This document shows, in pieces, positions 34,801 to 46,982 of a stretch of 64,000 nucleotides of DNA (position 1 is the stretch's first letter; every line of letters starts with the position of its first letter). Source of the stretch: Bradysia coprophila (Eukaryota > Arthropoda > Insecta > Diptera > Sciaridae); contig NC_050736.1 of the NCBI RefSeq assembly GCF_014529535.1, positions 4,030,001 through 4,094,000 on the forward strand. The letters run 5' to 3'. The position numbers and the translations under genes were made by a program. The notes below the pieces were generated by a model that was given only the letters and a program-made list of their open reading frames with translations, did not search any database and was not told where the DNA came from.

Positions 34801-37800
34801 CTCAACTCTTCGGCATTAATGTTTCCTTACGCGCTTCCTACACCTGGAAGTCATAACATTTAATATTCCAAGGCCCATTTATAAATGAACGCACCCCCAA
34901 AACATACATTTGTGCGAACATTAAACATAAAACTGCTCACATTAGATCGTCACACAAAACATCTGCAAAACACAAATAAATAACTCTTCTGCAAGCTTTC
35001 ACATTCACTCAAGGGCTTTGTTTTGATATGTATGTATGAAGGGGAGGGTACGCTATTAGCTAATGTGCGACTGGCTTTAGTGTGGCAGAATTCATAATAA
35101 TGAGAATTAGATGAATTGTCAGGACTTAGAAGGTTGAAATATTTTTGGGTGAATGGCGGTGTAAAATGTGTGTATGAGAAAATGAGCGACAGAAGGTAGG
35201 AATGGGTAATGGTAGTTAGACATGTTGAAAATATGTTGTTTATGTAAATTTTTAGCTAGGATTCCCGTGTATTGTGGCCTTTATATGTGCATTAGAGAAC
35301 AATCTCTGAAATAGTTTAGGTACAAGTCAGAGTTCCTACACATATAATCTCAGTTCCAAAGTATAGACAAGTTTTTGTTTTACTTGAAAAAGGTACGTTC
35401 GGTTTTTGCTTCTATATTATACCATTAACATCACCTTTCGTTCGTTTTTGTTGTTGCAGAACGTAGCGAAAAACATACTTAAAATCGACTCCAACATGTC
35501 TGTGTGTCGTAACTTTATTCTTTTGCTAAATTCGCAAACTTTGTGGAACAGCAATTTAAGCTTATTTTGTTACAACTCAATGATGGTTGACTGCTCAAAA
35601 TGGAAATTTCCATATATTTTTAAACAAAAAGAAATCATCGTAAATGCAGCAACGGTAAATGCTATCCTATTTTCAAGAATTTCGCAAAAGTCATCCGTTT
35701 GAATAATCTTTTACCGATATATTATGCTCTTCGTCTATCCATAAATAACTTGATAAATCAACTGAAAAGTTCGGTTAATAGTGTGTTGTAGGTCAAATTG
35801 AGAAAAACAATTTAGATTGTAACACCTAAAAAGCTACTGTATGAGCTCGTTTATACAAGAGAAAGTCCAGATAACTGAGTACGCCCATTAGCCAGTAAAT
35901 CGTTTATAATTTATACATTGGACTTGCTGTGTATATAGAGCCTTTGGCAAAAATGCACAACAGTTTTTTTTATCTCGATATACGAACACTAAAAAATGGA
36001 ACGGGTCAAAAGTTTATGGGTTACACGACACAATTTCCGGATTATTAATTTGTTTCCAAACAGAAATGGCTACAAACACCTTTGAAAGTTTCGGCTGCCA
36101 GCCTTTTGGGATTTCAATTAAATTGTAAGCGAACAAAATTAGTATTCATGTGCTACGTACACATGTCCTCTGAATAACGAAAAAAGGTGTCGCTATCTTT
36201 CGACGATTTTTTTGCGTGTAAAGTAATTTTCTTTGTGGCATAAGAATTTCGGACGAAATAAGAGAATCTTTTCAGAAAAATCGAGTGCCTTTTAACCTTT
36301 AACCTTTCACCCAGTGTATAAATGTATGATTCTTGAATTGTATGTATAGTATGACACCATCCTTCTTTTCCGTACAGTGGGAAGTAGAAAACTTTTTTGA
36401 AATTGAACTCGTGTGTTCCATTTGAAATTTATAAATATGAATTACATTTTCTGAGTTTGAACAATACAAATAGAAATATGACATATTTATGTTCAGCTCA
36501 TACTTTCCTCAGTTCCGGACTTTGTAAATCATAAATTAAATTGTTTACTTTGTCAGTTAACAGTCTGTATGCGGAGCATTATTCTCTGTGAAAAAGGTCG
36601 CAAATGATATTTAAATTGCAAATTTATTTAGTTCAGTTATATTCCAGGGAATAAATGGACAAAAATTAAAAATTCTTGAATTAAGAAAAAAATATTTAAT
36701 TTCGTCGACATTTTAATAGAATGAAAATGAAGTAATTGCATTTAAGAGCGAAAAATGTTCATCTCTCCGTCGCAATCTTTTTCTTTAACTTTGAATAAAA
36801 AAAAGGTTTTTTTTACAGTTGTATGAAGCGAAACAGATTTACATAACAAGATCCTAACGAATCGAAAAAAAAGCTAATCCATTTGTAATGCCAGCTTACA
36901 AGCAAGTTCCAGGAATTTTAAATTGATTCCAAACAGAAACACCAAAGCTTTTTCTATACGAAACTCTTACAAATGCTTTCCATGCACTGATATAGTATAC
37001 GAAGCCATCCATATGCAAATCATTTCACAACGTTCTCTGCAAAACGCATTTTACGAATGACTTTGTTTGTCGATGAACACTATCAGTATGCGAGAGATAA
37101 AGTTTATGTTTTCTTTAATTAGATAAATTCATAACCTAACCAAACACAACGTACACATAAAATAAATTTAGGTTTGTGGATAAATCGATATTAACTGAAC
37201 TGCGCCAGTCTGTTGATAAAATTGATGTAGACCATCCATACTATATCCAGAATATGTATGTTATTGTGCTGTTCAATTTAGGTGAACAAACAATTCCTTG
37301 TTGTTTATTGCTTTTACATGGCTTTTGTGACTATTTTGTATTTTGTGTCGTTAATGTAATTAAAATAAAAACGAGTGCAAATTTACGCACATATTCAAAT
37401 TGTTCGGGGGAGAAAATGTTCACAAATAACATTATCTCTATCAACCATAATTCAAGTTCATGCAAACAACTTAATTCACGCCATGCCATTTTTTGCAATT
37501 TTTTTTTTTTACTTCCCTTTTTTATCATTGTTCTTAGCTAATGATACATGTGGCGCGTCTAATAGCCTTTTGCATGATGATTTTGTATTCATGTTTGAAA
37601 TTGTTTTACAACAAAAAAGAACTCGAATCCAACAATGAATGGGCACTTGACTGCCACTAGATTGAGTGTCAAAGATGTATCTTTTGACATAATACGTCTG
37701 CTTTGAAGACTGGAATACATATTTATGAGATTATGGTGGAAATGAAAGGAAATTTTTTTCCCTTTGAGAGTTTTGTTATAAAACGAATTCTAGTTAGTTG

Positions 37801-38526
37801 TTATGACAATAAAGGAATTTCTAAATTTATTGTATGCCGCATTTGTTGATTGTGAGTGATATATACATTCACTCTTCGCTTTGGGAAATATAGATTTTAT
37901 GTTCCGTATTCCGAATGGAAATTTTATATTTCTGTTTATCTTTCATTATTTCATCCTAGATAATACTTTGTTTTCCTCAAAAAAAAAAAAAAAACGAAAG
38001 AAAAAAAGAAGAAGAATATACGACCCCAATGAAATACACGAAGTAAGTAAATAAGTTAATGTCGAATATTGTCATTGGTTCCAGTATGTACTCCCACGCG
38101 ATATCATGACACACAAATATTATGGAAAATCGAAACTAATCAAAGCTATCTAATGATATCAGATTACATCATGAATTTTCTATTCGTCTTTTCACGTTAC
38201 AGTGATGCATTCGTCTGTCGTTTGGGGAATATTCGGTGAGAGTTATGCCGATAGTAATCGATAAACAAAAATGGAATTATAGGTCTCTGTTATTCTGTCC
38301 TTTTATAGTTTATGCTTTCAAACAACATTAGGATTCTTAATTAGTTTTTGTTTGGTATCTAACGAATGCGACGTCCGATGGAATGTTTATTGGATTTTTT
38401 TTATTGTTTGGGGTAAAGACAAGGTCGACGACGATTTCCTTTGTATGTTTTACAAATGACAGTCTTCATTGATATTCACTAAATCTATTCCTTCTTACGT
38501 TTAAAATATCTCCAAATTTTTGCAAT

Positions 38527-38619
38527 AAAATCTTCTACTTTATTTGTTTTGGTATATAAAAGACCAGATCATCACTATTACCACTGTCGACAAAAGATGA
38601 CAATCCATTTATAAAAGGT
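38527..38619 (+). repeat. Dispersed repeat family A, copy 5 (short)
   Basis: It starts AAATCTTCTACTTTATTTG and ends CACTGTCGACAAAAGATGAC then CCATTTATAAAAGG. The centre is shorter than in other copies. Confidence 0.5.
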
Positions 38620-39649
38620 AAGTTCTGTGTAAATAACTTTTCCCTATAAAAAGACGTTAAGTTGTTAGCAAACACTTACTGATCCAATATAATCGTTGAA
38701 CAAGTGAATTAAGGTAAGAAACAACTTTATTACCTTTTAGCACTGTCGAACACAATGTTGAAGAGTTTGTTTTTGCATCCTTTATACTTAAAATATTGAT
38801 TTATTTATGCAATATGCATATTGAGCTGTTGGATAAAGAGTAATTGGGTTTTGTTTTCAATTGAGATAATTCGTGTTTACATTATTAACTTACAATACGA
38901 GTTGCAGCTTAATAAACCCTCAAACTTTGTACTAAAATATTTTTCAATTTCTATTTGATAAACGATGGAAATAACTTCTTGTATGATTGTCGACCCCCCG
39001 CTTCGGCTTGGATCAACACATTTCACACTAGAAACATCATTTCAATCGTTTTTTCCACCAGCCAATGTGTACTATCTCTTGATCTGTATAAAATAACACA
39101 AGTTTTTCTACATAATTTTTACAAAGAAACTTGCAAGTTGCCCGTCTTCTCGATAACAAAAACACCATCCGCCCAGCATGTAATAATGACATGCCATTTT
39201 TTTCTGTTTAATAATGCAGGCTAATTTGCAAAGGAATAGAGGAATATTCTTGGGAATATTTTCATCGTATAATGAGGTGTAAATGAGACAGTGTTTTTTG
39301 TTGGCCAAATGAGAGAAAACTAAATAATAAATATTGATGGTGCAATTTACTTGCCGAAATAATTTACTTCAAAAATAATTCGAACAAAAAATTTCCTTCG
39401 TAACAACCGTAGGCCGAGAGTCTGTGTCCTGTGTGCAAATCAGTCACTCATAAGGCCACGGTTTGAATCCTTTGTAATATTAATTACCCTTTGGTAACGT
39501 CTTAACAATAGTATACTATTGTTTTAGGACAGACACAGACGAGTGTAACGAAATTAAGTTTTTAGTTTGAACAATAGTTAGTGCCACCGAGTGATAAATA
39601 TTTCCTTAGGTACTACATTGAGTTGAAAAAGTAATGAATATACCCATCG

Positions 39650-39775
39650 TGTGCCCAATAGCTATTTGTGTGTCTTAAATCAACCGTCCCAAACAGGTAC
39701 ACATGTAAGTTTTCATGCAAAGGACCGAAAACCAGAGAAAAATTTTAAAATTGCCTTCATTTTCGGCCCGAAGCA
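39650..39775 (+). repeat. Dispersed repeat family B, copy 2
   Basis: Counterpart of 9575-9725 with the same ordered blocks (TCCCAAACAG, ATGCAAAGGACCGAAA, AGAAAAATTTTAAAATTG, GCCCGAAGCAT). Confidence 0.5.
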
Positions 39776-39962
39776 TTAAATCAATGGTTTTCTCAATGGC
39801 AACAAAAGTTGTATTTTTCGTCGCTGAATCAGAAATTACTTATTCAAAATATAATCGAAATATTAAAGACCACTGACCACGCAGAAATTTAACCTGTTAC
39901 AGACGGCAAGCATATGGCCAGTATTATTATCTGGTATACTGTTATTTCCATTGATCAAAGTA

Positions 39963-40022
39963 TTTTGTATGCTTGCTAAGAGGACCGAAAGTACTTCCGG
40001 TCCTCTTAGCAAGCATACAAAA
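39963..40022. repeat. Perfect 25-bp-arm hairpin
   Basis: Arms at 39963-39987 and 39998-40022 are exact inverted copies: each begins, read inward, TTTTGTATGCTTGCTAAGAG then GACCG, with a 10-nt spacer AAAGTACTTC. It may be the core of a small foldback element. The GGCAAGCATA block also occurs singly near 39907 and 46776. Confidence 0.85.
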
Positions 40023-40100
40023 CTTAATACGTAACTCTTTCGGCCTACTCAATCGATACGTAAATAACTATTTAATCGATCTGTTGATTTCAAATGTTGT

Positions 40101-40144
40101 ACTGTCAAGTTTCATTAAAGTACAATCATGCTTGAAGCGCGTTG
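40101..40144 (+). repeat. Half copy of the CAACGCAC MITE
   Basis: ACTGTCAAGTTTCATTAAAG, then ATCATGCTTGAAGCGCGTTG, matches the right half of the MITE at 16157-16308. The left end is missing. Confidence 0.6.
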
Positions 40145-40530
40145 GCTTCACTTTTTTAACATTTTTAACATGAATTTTACTCTATAAAGGATAATATTAC
40201 CCAGAGTTTGTCATTATTTTGTTGAAAATTGTTTTTTTGCTTGCTTTGACCAATTTGCCCTGAAGATGGATGTTCATAGCATCCGAATGCAAGGCAATCA
40301 ATAAAAAATAATGTTCACGCAAGGCGACTTGTTTTTTAAATTGGTCCAAGCAAGCAAAACAACAATTTTCAACAAATTTTCCGCTGACCAGCCACACAAC
40401 GAACAACAGTCATTTATTTTGGTCGTTGTTATCGATGACAGATGTATAGCAGTAGACAGTTTAAGCCCAAACCTTAAACTCAGAATTTAATGTTAAATTT
40501 AATAACCTTAATATCGTGTATGTGTTTGAC

Positions 40531-40718
40531 CACGGCAGAGTAAAAGTAAACCTGGCAGGAGCGGTTCATTATTGAAACGTCAAATGAGGGACCTAATACA
40601 CTGTATGAAAATGAACTCAAATGAACACTGATATAAGTTGAAAAATTTAATTCGCAAAAAACATAGGGCTACTAGATTATTCAAGCGCTCCTGTCTGGGT
40701 TACTTTTACTCTGCTGTG
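40531..40718 (+). mobile_element. hAT-like MITE, copy 1
   Basis: The 188-bp element begins CACGGCAGAGTAAAAGTAA and, read outward from its right end, CACAGCAGAGTAAAAGTAA; the inverted repeats extend to a GGCAGGAGCG / GACAGGAGCG block. It is flanked by the direct repeat GTTTGAC at 40524-40530 and 40719-40725. A second copy in opposite orientation, with an 8-bp duplication, is at 61191-61406. CA ends with an 8-bp duplication suggest hAT. No coding capacity. Confidence 0.85.
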
Positions 40719-40770
40719 GTTTGACAATCTATCTGTTCAATATTTTTAACAAACATTTTGCTATGTTGGA

Positions 40771-40900
40771 GAATGGTAATGAGGAATTTCGCGCCGGCGT
40801 CATTCACAATGACTCACAAAGTGACATTTTCCTTATACAAAATGTGTCATTTTCTGTATGATTGTGAATCATGCCGGCGCGAGATTCCTAGCAACCATCC
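40771..40900. mobile_element. 130-bp foldback MITE with GC-rich arms
   Basis: 40-nt arms at 40771-40810 and 40861-40900 are inverted copies with a few mismatches. Each carries CGCGCCGGC, an unusually GC-rich block for this DNA, followed by ATTCACAAT at the inner edge. The loop can pair again (TGACATTTT and AAAATGTGTCA). No target duplication was defined. Confidence 0.75.
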
Positions 40901-41066
40901 TTATAAGGTTATCTTATAACTGTCATACATTAAAGAGAACCAGATGTCAAATATATTGGTTCCAAATGAGAAATGAAATTGAAAATACTAGATTTTCCGC
41001 CAACATCTCCTAACTCCTATCTACAAAGAATCCTTCTAGTTCTTCAAAATAAAAGCCGAACACTCG

Positions 41067-41178
41067 CAGAATTTTGAAAACCGACATATTTTCTGTTTTT
41101 TGATTTACTGGTTTTTTGGTGAATTTTGCATGTATTTTTATATGAAGAAATCAGAAACTCAAGTAAAACACAGAAACA
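41067..41178. mobile_element. Small foldback element split by a LINE (left part)
   Basis: The left arm at 41067-41098 (CAGAATTTTGAAAACCGACA then TATTTTCTGTTT) is the inverse of the sequence spanning the LINE target site: AAACA at 41174-41178 followed by the right copy of the target duplication and 42376-42391. Arms are 32 nt with two mismatches. Without the LINE it would be an element of about 140 bp. Confidence 0.75.
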
Positions 41179-41189
41179 GAAAATGTGTC

Positions 41190-42364
41190 ACAGTCCCAAG
41201 GTTGACGTATTTGCTTCGTACGAGCTCGTGCTTCCGTCACAATAATCATTTGAAATCGATCGATGACGTTGCCGTTTGAACGATGAGAAATGGTCCAAGG
41301 TTTCAATGCCGATTCGCTTTGGAGGAGTGGGAATTAGAAAATGTGAGGACATTGCACTTCCTGCATTTTTGAGCTCAATTAATTCAGTTATTAATCTCGT
41401 CACACTCATGTTGCCAAATATATCCGATGAGACAATGATAGCCGATTATACCGACGCCCTAAATGAATGGTCGCTAGTGTCCGAATCACTTCCAGATGTA
41501 AAGATTTATCAAAATGAATGGGATGATTTACTTATGTCAGACAAAATGGAATCATTCAATTTTCAATCGAATAAAGACAAGGCAAGACACCTAGCATCTT
41601 TACACAACGAGTCAAATGCATGGCTGTCAGCTTTACCTTCCAAATTCGTTGGCACGTTTTTGGACAACAACACGTTCCGAATCTCTACAGCTCTTCGTAT
41701 CGGTTCCGATATTTGTAAAACACACAAATGCATTTGTGGTAATATAGTATCAACCGATGGAACACACGGACTAAGCTGTTCAAAAAGGGCAGGCCGTCTA
41801 CCTCTTCATGCAGATCTGAACACAATCATACAAAACGCTCTCCATTCGGCTATCATTCCTTCGAGAAAAGAACCATCAGGAATGTTTCGTGATGATGGGA
41901 AGAGAGTTGACGGAGTAACCCTTGTGCCATGGAGTCGTGGTCAAATGCTCGTTTGGGATGCTACATGTTCCGACACACTTGCACCATCTTATTTGAATAT
42001 GTCATCTTCTAAAAGTGGGTCGGTCGCAGAATTAGCAGCAAAAAATAAACATCGAAAATACAAAGGACTACTGGAGCAAAACTTCTTGATCCTTCCATTT
42101 GCTGTGGAAACTTTGGGGGTATGGTGTTTAGAGGCGATAGATTTTATCAACAAACTAGGCAAAAAAATATCACAAGCAACGGGAGAAAGAAAATCAAAGA
42201 CGTGTCTAAAACAACGGATAAGTTTAGCCATTCAAAGAAACAATGCTGCGAGTGTAATGGCTACATTCGATACGTCGGAAAATATGAACGAGATATTTTA
42301 TATTTTGTAAACGCTTTATTTCTTGTAAAAAAAAAAAAACGTTTTGTAAAAAACTAAATAAAAT
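41190..42364 (+). mobile_element. 5'-truncated non-LTR retrotransposon (LINE) insertion
   Basis: A 1175-bp insertion bounded by the direct repeat GAAAATGTGTC at 41179-41189 and 42365-42375. The right end is A-rich after the stop codon, including a 13-nt A run and an AATAAA-like end, so it inserted in + orientation and lost its 5' part. The first 80 nt read as the end of a reverse transcriptase region (PRLTYLLRTSSCFRH), then a frame change and stop near 41264-41280 separate it from the long C-terminal frame. The copy is therefore dead, or at least broken there. Confidence 0.85.
41276..42310 (+). pseudogene. C-terminal fragment of a LINE polyprotein (thumb, zinc knuckle, nuclease-like domain)
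   Basis: A 344-codon frame without a proper start (the first ATG is codon 3), being the tail of a longer retrotransposon protein. In order it shows a FGGVGIRKCEDIALPAFLSS block typical of the region after the reverse transcriptase domain. A zinc-knuckle-like CKCICGNIV..HGLSC cluster follows at about residues 147-172. Then comes RVDGVTLVPWSRGQMLVWDA, whose D...D spacing suggests a PD-(D/E)XK, restriction-like endonuclease of the kind found at the C-terminus of some non-LTR elements. The end is LPFAVETLGVWCLEA and an Arg-Ile-Ser-Leu-Ala-Ile-Gln-Arg block. The nuclease assignment is from memory of related elements and is tentative. It is separated from the upstream reverse transcriptase remnant by a frameshift. 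Confidence 0.75.
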
Positions 42365-42391
42365 GAAAATGTGTCGGTTTTCAAAATTCCG

Positions 42392-45300
42392 TGTGTGTAG
42401 AACAAATGCTGTTTCCATTTTGGGTAATGTCATGGAAGTTGCAGCGCTTGGGTTTTTAACGTTACGTTTTTGCAACGGACTAAATGCAACACTAGAACTC
42501 ACCCACAGCGCGAGGCTATTAGACCAAAAAAAAATAGCAAAAGTTTATAAACGATCATAATGTAAATTGATGATGCGAATAATTTGAAAAAGGGTTTTTA
42601 GTTAAAACACAGCATATATCCGGTACATGAAGTAATTCATCTCATTTTCCATTCTCAGTTCTACTCCATACAATTCTGCATAATAAAATGGAAAAAGATA
42701 TAAATTTATACAAATACGACAATTGTGGCATAACGGTGGAGTATTTTTTGTCGCCGAATGATATTTACGGTGGATCATTTTTATTCGAGTGAAATGACTA
42801 ATCTGTAATCTTCTTAAAAGTATTTTGGTTGAGGTATACTTTTTAAACGGAAAATTTTATTGGAACGGCGTGGAAAAAGTAGCCGCACACAAATTAGACG
42901 AGATGATTGTGTTATTTAAATTCTCAACGAACTTAATTATACATTTTTCAAATATTAATTTTCCGAGTTTTGTACATCGCACAACATACTTTTTCATTAA
43001 ATGTTTCATTACGGTAATTCTCAAAAGGAAAACCTTTTAAACTTAATGAGTTTTTATTGTTGCTCCGCAGACTTTTATTCGAAATTACAATGTAAATGAA
43101 AATTAAAAACAAAATTAAAACTTGAGAGTAGAAAAATTGGAATTTCGTTGTTTTTTTTGTGTGTGTTCAATTTTCTATTTCACTTTGTCCTATCAGAACG
43201 ATGCTCAGAAACACACAAAGTTCTTCAAAGTTATCACAAAAGTTTAAATTGATAATTTGTTTATCTATAACATCGAAGAATACCCACCGATCTCAACTTC
43301 AAACATCTATAATTATCGAAATTAATTAAATCTTTTATGCATTCACAGTTCACGTATATTTTTGACTGGTGAAATATTAAACCTTTTTGGTGGAAATATC
43401 TTTTGCATATATCCAACGTATAGCAAATTTATTTATTGATAATATCTCACAAAATATAAAAACAGTCAGCAACGTATGTTCCTGTCGTCAGCAATATTGC
43501 TGAAATTCTTCGATATGCACGTTAGACACGAGTCACGAGATATTCTTTTTTTGGTATCCTATATGACTAACATTTTTGTCGATTTCTTCGACTTGCAGCA
43601 ATAATAAAAACGGCTGTTTCGTATTGCCTAAGGAATTTGTCTTTTATAAAAATTCGATATATTGCTTTTTGGAATTGTGCAATGGAGAGTGCATGACAGT
43701 GTTTCTGCCTTCAGTTATTTTAATTAAAATTGATATTAGACTTGATCGTCACCATTTCAAGGTTTTTAAAATATTTTGTTTACGAACACTTATTGGTGCC
43801 AAGGATGTATACATTTTTTTGGGCAAACCTACGTATATAACGAATCCGCCTTGTGTTCCCCACTAAAAAAAAGTTATGACATACACTTAAGTACAAGAAA
43901 GACATGACATTATGATGTCTGAAATTTTAATGCTTTCATATATAAGGACGATGAATACAAATGCTTGGCAAGCCTACCTAGCTACCTGTAATATTTTATG
44001 ATGGACGTACGTGTTTTACCTTATATTTTGAAGAAGAAGAGAAAAAACTTTCTGATCAAAAAAAGTGTGTATGAGATAAAGTCGAAAATTGCAGACTCTG
44101 TATTCGACACACTTTCTACTCTACAATTTCTCATAATTTTTCCCCCAGATGTGTAAATCACTTTTACGATTAAAATGAATTATTAAAAAGAAGTAAAAAA
44201 AAAGTCTTCCCGACGGCTTCTAAAAGAAAAACATTGCTGGGTGGACTGTAATCTCACAGTATCATGTTACTCATTCCTTCTGGCCGCAAGGATAATCAAT
44301 TATAGTATTATTTATAGCTTGACATAATTGACTTTCAGAGCTTAAATTATGGAATAGTGAGTTAAAAATAAGTGTAGGAATTGATCGATATGATGTGCGG
44401 TTAGTATACTATAGAAAAGTGTGTAAGTCAGTCGTTTTTAATTAAAAATAGATTTATGTTATTATTTATAATGTGATGCCATGGAACTTACCAAAATTTA
44501 CTGTTGGTGACCTTTCTGATTTCTTTTTTTCACTTTTATTAATTTTTCTTTACTTTATTTAAATCGTTGAATAAATTTCAAACAAACAATTTTTTCTTTT
44601 AACAAATTTTTTGATCAACAATGATAATATTGTTCGGCGGTAAGGTGGGGACTTAGCAAACTGTTAAATTTACTAATTTTTGTTTTAACTTTTAATTATT
44701 TCAAATTTAGAATTTAATTTATTATTTATCACATTGCACAATGTCACATTGCGTAGACTTTAGATATAAGGAATTGTCAATTAGAAACAAGAAAACGATG
44801 GTGTAGAATCATTGCTTTGTGAATTTGTTTTTTTTTAAATCTTTTTTTTTTCAATTTTTTAATTTTTCTTTTTTATCTATTTATAAATTACTTGGTCCTT
44901 TGTTCGTTTCTTTTTTTTCTTTTTTAACTTTAAGACATTCTAAGTAAAATTATGTTAAGTTTATGCACGATTATACATTTATGTGTGTAAATAACGAGAA
45001 GCTTTATTCTGGTATAAAGCTCGAAATGAAAAATTGTCAAAAATGTGTAACAAACAACTAACAGCAAACTGAAAAAATTGAATTACAAAAATTCCACTTC
45101 ACTCTTTCCTCTTCGCTTTTTTCGTTTTCCGTCTGGATGAAAATGTTTTTAAAAACGTCGATATCAGGAAAATCACTTATAGCATTTTCATTCACTTTTT
45201 TTATATGGGTACAACACTTGACTCAAACACATATCTCTGTGTGTATTTTGGATATTATATGTACATCTATATGGTATGCACATGTGTAATTTTATATACT

Positions 45301-46800
45301 TTTTTTTATTTGTAAATATATTTTTCTTTTCTATTTTATAATTTTGCTGATATGTTTGGCACTATTCCTCCACTGCGATTGTATACACACGGTTTTTGTA
45401 TGCTTTTAGTTATATTTCCATATTATTTTTCTACCTTTTTGGGCACACATACTGGGCCACAATCACTGCTGCGATGTGTACGTTTATTTTCCTGTAGACA
45501 ATGATGAATTGGACATTTTGTTAGGTAACATGATAATATAAAAAAATGGATAATTTTTCGAATTCATCACATGAAAGAAGATAAAGAAACGAATGTGAAT
45601 TGGAAGGTTTTTCTTTCATTCGCATTTTCTGATGGCCTGGCAATAAAGAATTTATACGAGCATGGAACCATTTGTGGTTGCGTTTTTTTTTTCTTCTTCT
45701 CTATTTTGCTTCGGAATAAACATTTCTTATATATGAAAAGAAAATCCCATTCTATCAGCATGTTGTATATGAGTTGTGATATGAGTTTCAGAATTTTTGA
45801 AAATTTGGTATGAGTGAATTGGTATAATGATTTTCAACGAAAACTTTTCCATGGAACCTTATGGTTCACAACTACGAATAAAGTTTGGCCTTAAAGCAAT
45901 TAAAAACGATTTTCCAAATTTAACTCAATTATTCAAGTAAGCAATTCCGACTAACCTTTCCACCCCGACCCCTCTTTCAATCAATTTAATTACCCAAATT
46001 GCTTTTAAACAACAATATGGAAACCCCGACTAAGAAACACATATAGATATATTCCGAGCTGGAAATTAGAAAATAAAAACCGATTTCTAATTTTGGTACG
46101 ATGAAAAGAAGAAAAAAAAATTATTGTTCTTATCAACCATTGCCATCGTCCCATGCGATACATTTTCACAAATTTTCATTTCTTATTATCGTAACTTTTT
46201 TTTCTTTTTTTTTTGGGTTTGACAAATATTAAACACACCGATTATCCAACTGTTTTGCCATATATCTACGTCGGTACAACAATTTTTTTTTACCTTTCAA
46301 CGTCACTGCGTTCGTACGGTATGGTATAGTGGTGGAAACATCAAGTCAAACTAAAGTTTGCGTTTTCGTAAGATATCGAAAGCTTTGTTCGAAGCTTTCG
46401 GTGAGACTTTTGTTTTGTTAATGCGATATACGCAGATGCACTCATATTGAATGCGAGAGAAACGGAAAAACAAGGACTGTGATTAGTAGTAGAAGAACTT
46501 AACGATCAAAGAGGTTTAAAGGCATTTTGAACTTGATGCTTGAAAATCCAATTTGCTCTCTCGTTTGTAGTTTTTATGATAAGCTGCAAAATTGAAGAAT
46601 AATAGAAAAAGGTCGAACAGTTCTTTGGTAAAAGGGTAAGTGACCTTCTAGTATTCACACCCCATACGTACGCACACAATTTCAACAAATTAATTTTCGA
46701 GTAAAAACATTGAGCTCTGACTGTTGTAAATCGTAATCGTTTTCATTAATTTTATCCACTTGTAAATTATTGAAGCGGCAAGCATACCCTTGTATGATGA
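42392..46800. other. Gene-free, very AT-rich stretch
   Basis: No gene recognised. T-rich tracts dominate 44510-46260 on the + strand. A minus-strand GTAAGT-type donor near 44488 after an A-rich stretch could be a Syt7 5' exon, but nothing else supports this. Several 60-96-codon frames have no recognisable domain. Confidence 0.5.
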
Positions 46801-46982
46801 ATAAATCTCTTACTTCGTTTGTTTAGAATATCGCTAGACCAACACAAAATCTTGTACTTCATTTGTTTAACCATTAATATAGGTACATTCTTATATAAGA
46901 CCACATTAGTGGAAAGTTATCGTTTATTTTGGTCGTTGCTGTCGATAACAGATGATGGGCCGTTTCTCAAAGCTTAGGCTAA
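46801..46982 (+). repeat. Dispersed repeat family A, copy 7 (with a partial duplicate)
   Basis: It carries two start blocks, AATCTCTTACTTCGTTTG and, 50 nt on, AAATCTTGTACTTCATTTG, and one end block GTCGTTGCTGTCGATAACAG then ATGATGGGCCGTTTCT. It is the copy closest to 1181-1320. A single end block of this family also occurs at 40408-40446, and a single start block at 61045-61070. Confidence 0.65.

Larger units (their letters stand above)
27573..39961. other. Long region without a recognised gene
   Basis: About 12 kb upstream of the Syt7 coding start, probably partly Syt7 5' intron or promoter. I see no conserved coding segment with certainty. It includes an alternating TA/TACGTA tract near 28066-28100, family A copies at 31711-31866 and 38527-38619, a 16-nt A run near 37979, and family B near 39650. 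A possible isolated exon at 37172-37255 is treated as a finding. Confidence 0.5.

Noticed and set aside
39417..39480. tRNA-like B box (CGGTTTGAATCC)
   Set aside because: No convincing A box at the right distance and no cloverleaf by eye.
42365..42391. First reading of the inverted repeat around the LINE as terminal inverted repeats of a DNA transposon encoding the 344-codon frame
   Set aside because: The 11-bp direct repeat and A-rich tail show a LINE inserted inside an older foldback; the frame belongs to the LINE only.
44480..44510. Minus-strand donor that might end a Syt7 5' non-coding exon
   Set aside because: A single GTAAGT-like site in AT-rich DNA is not enough evidence.
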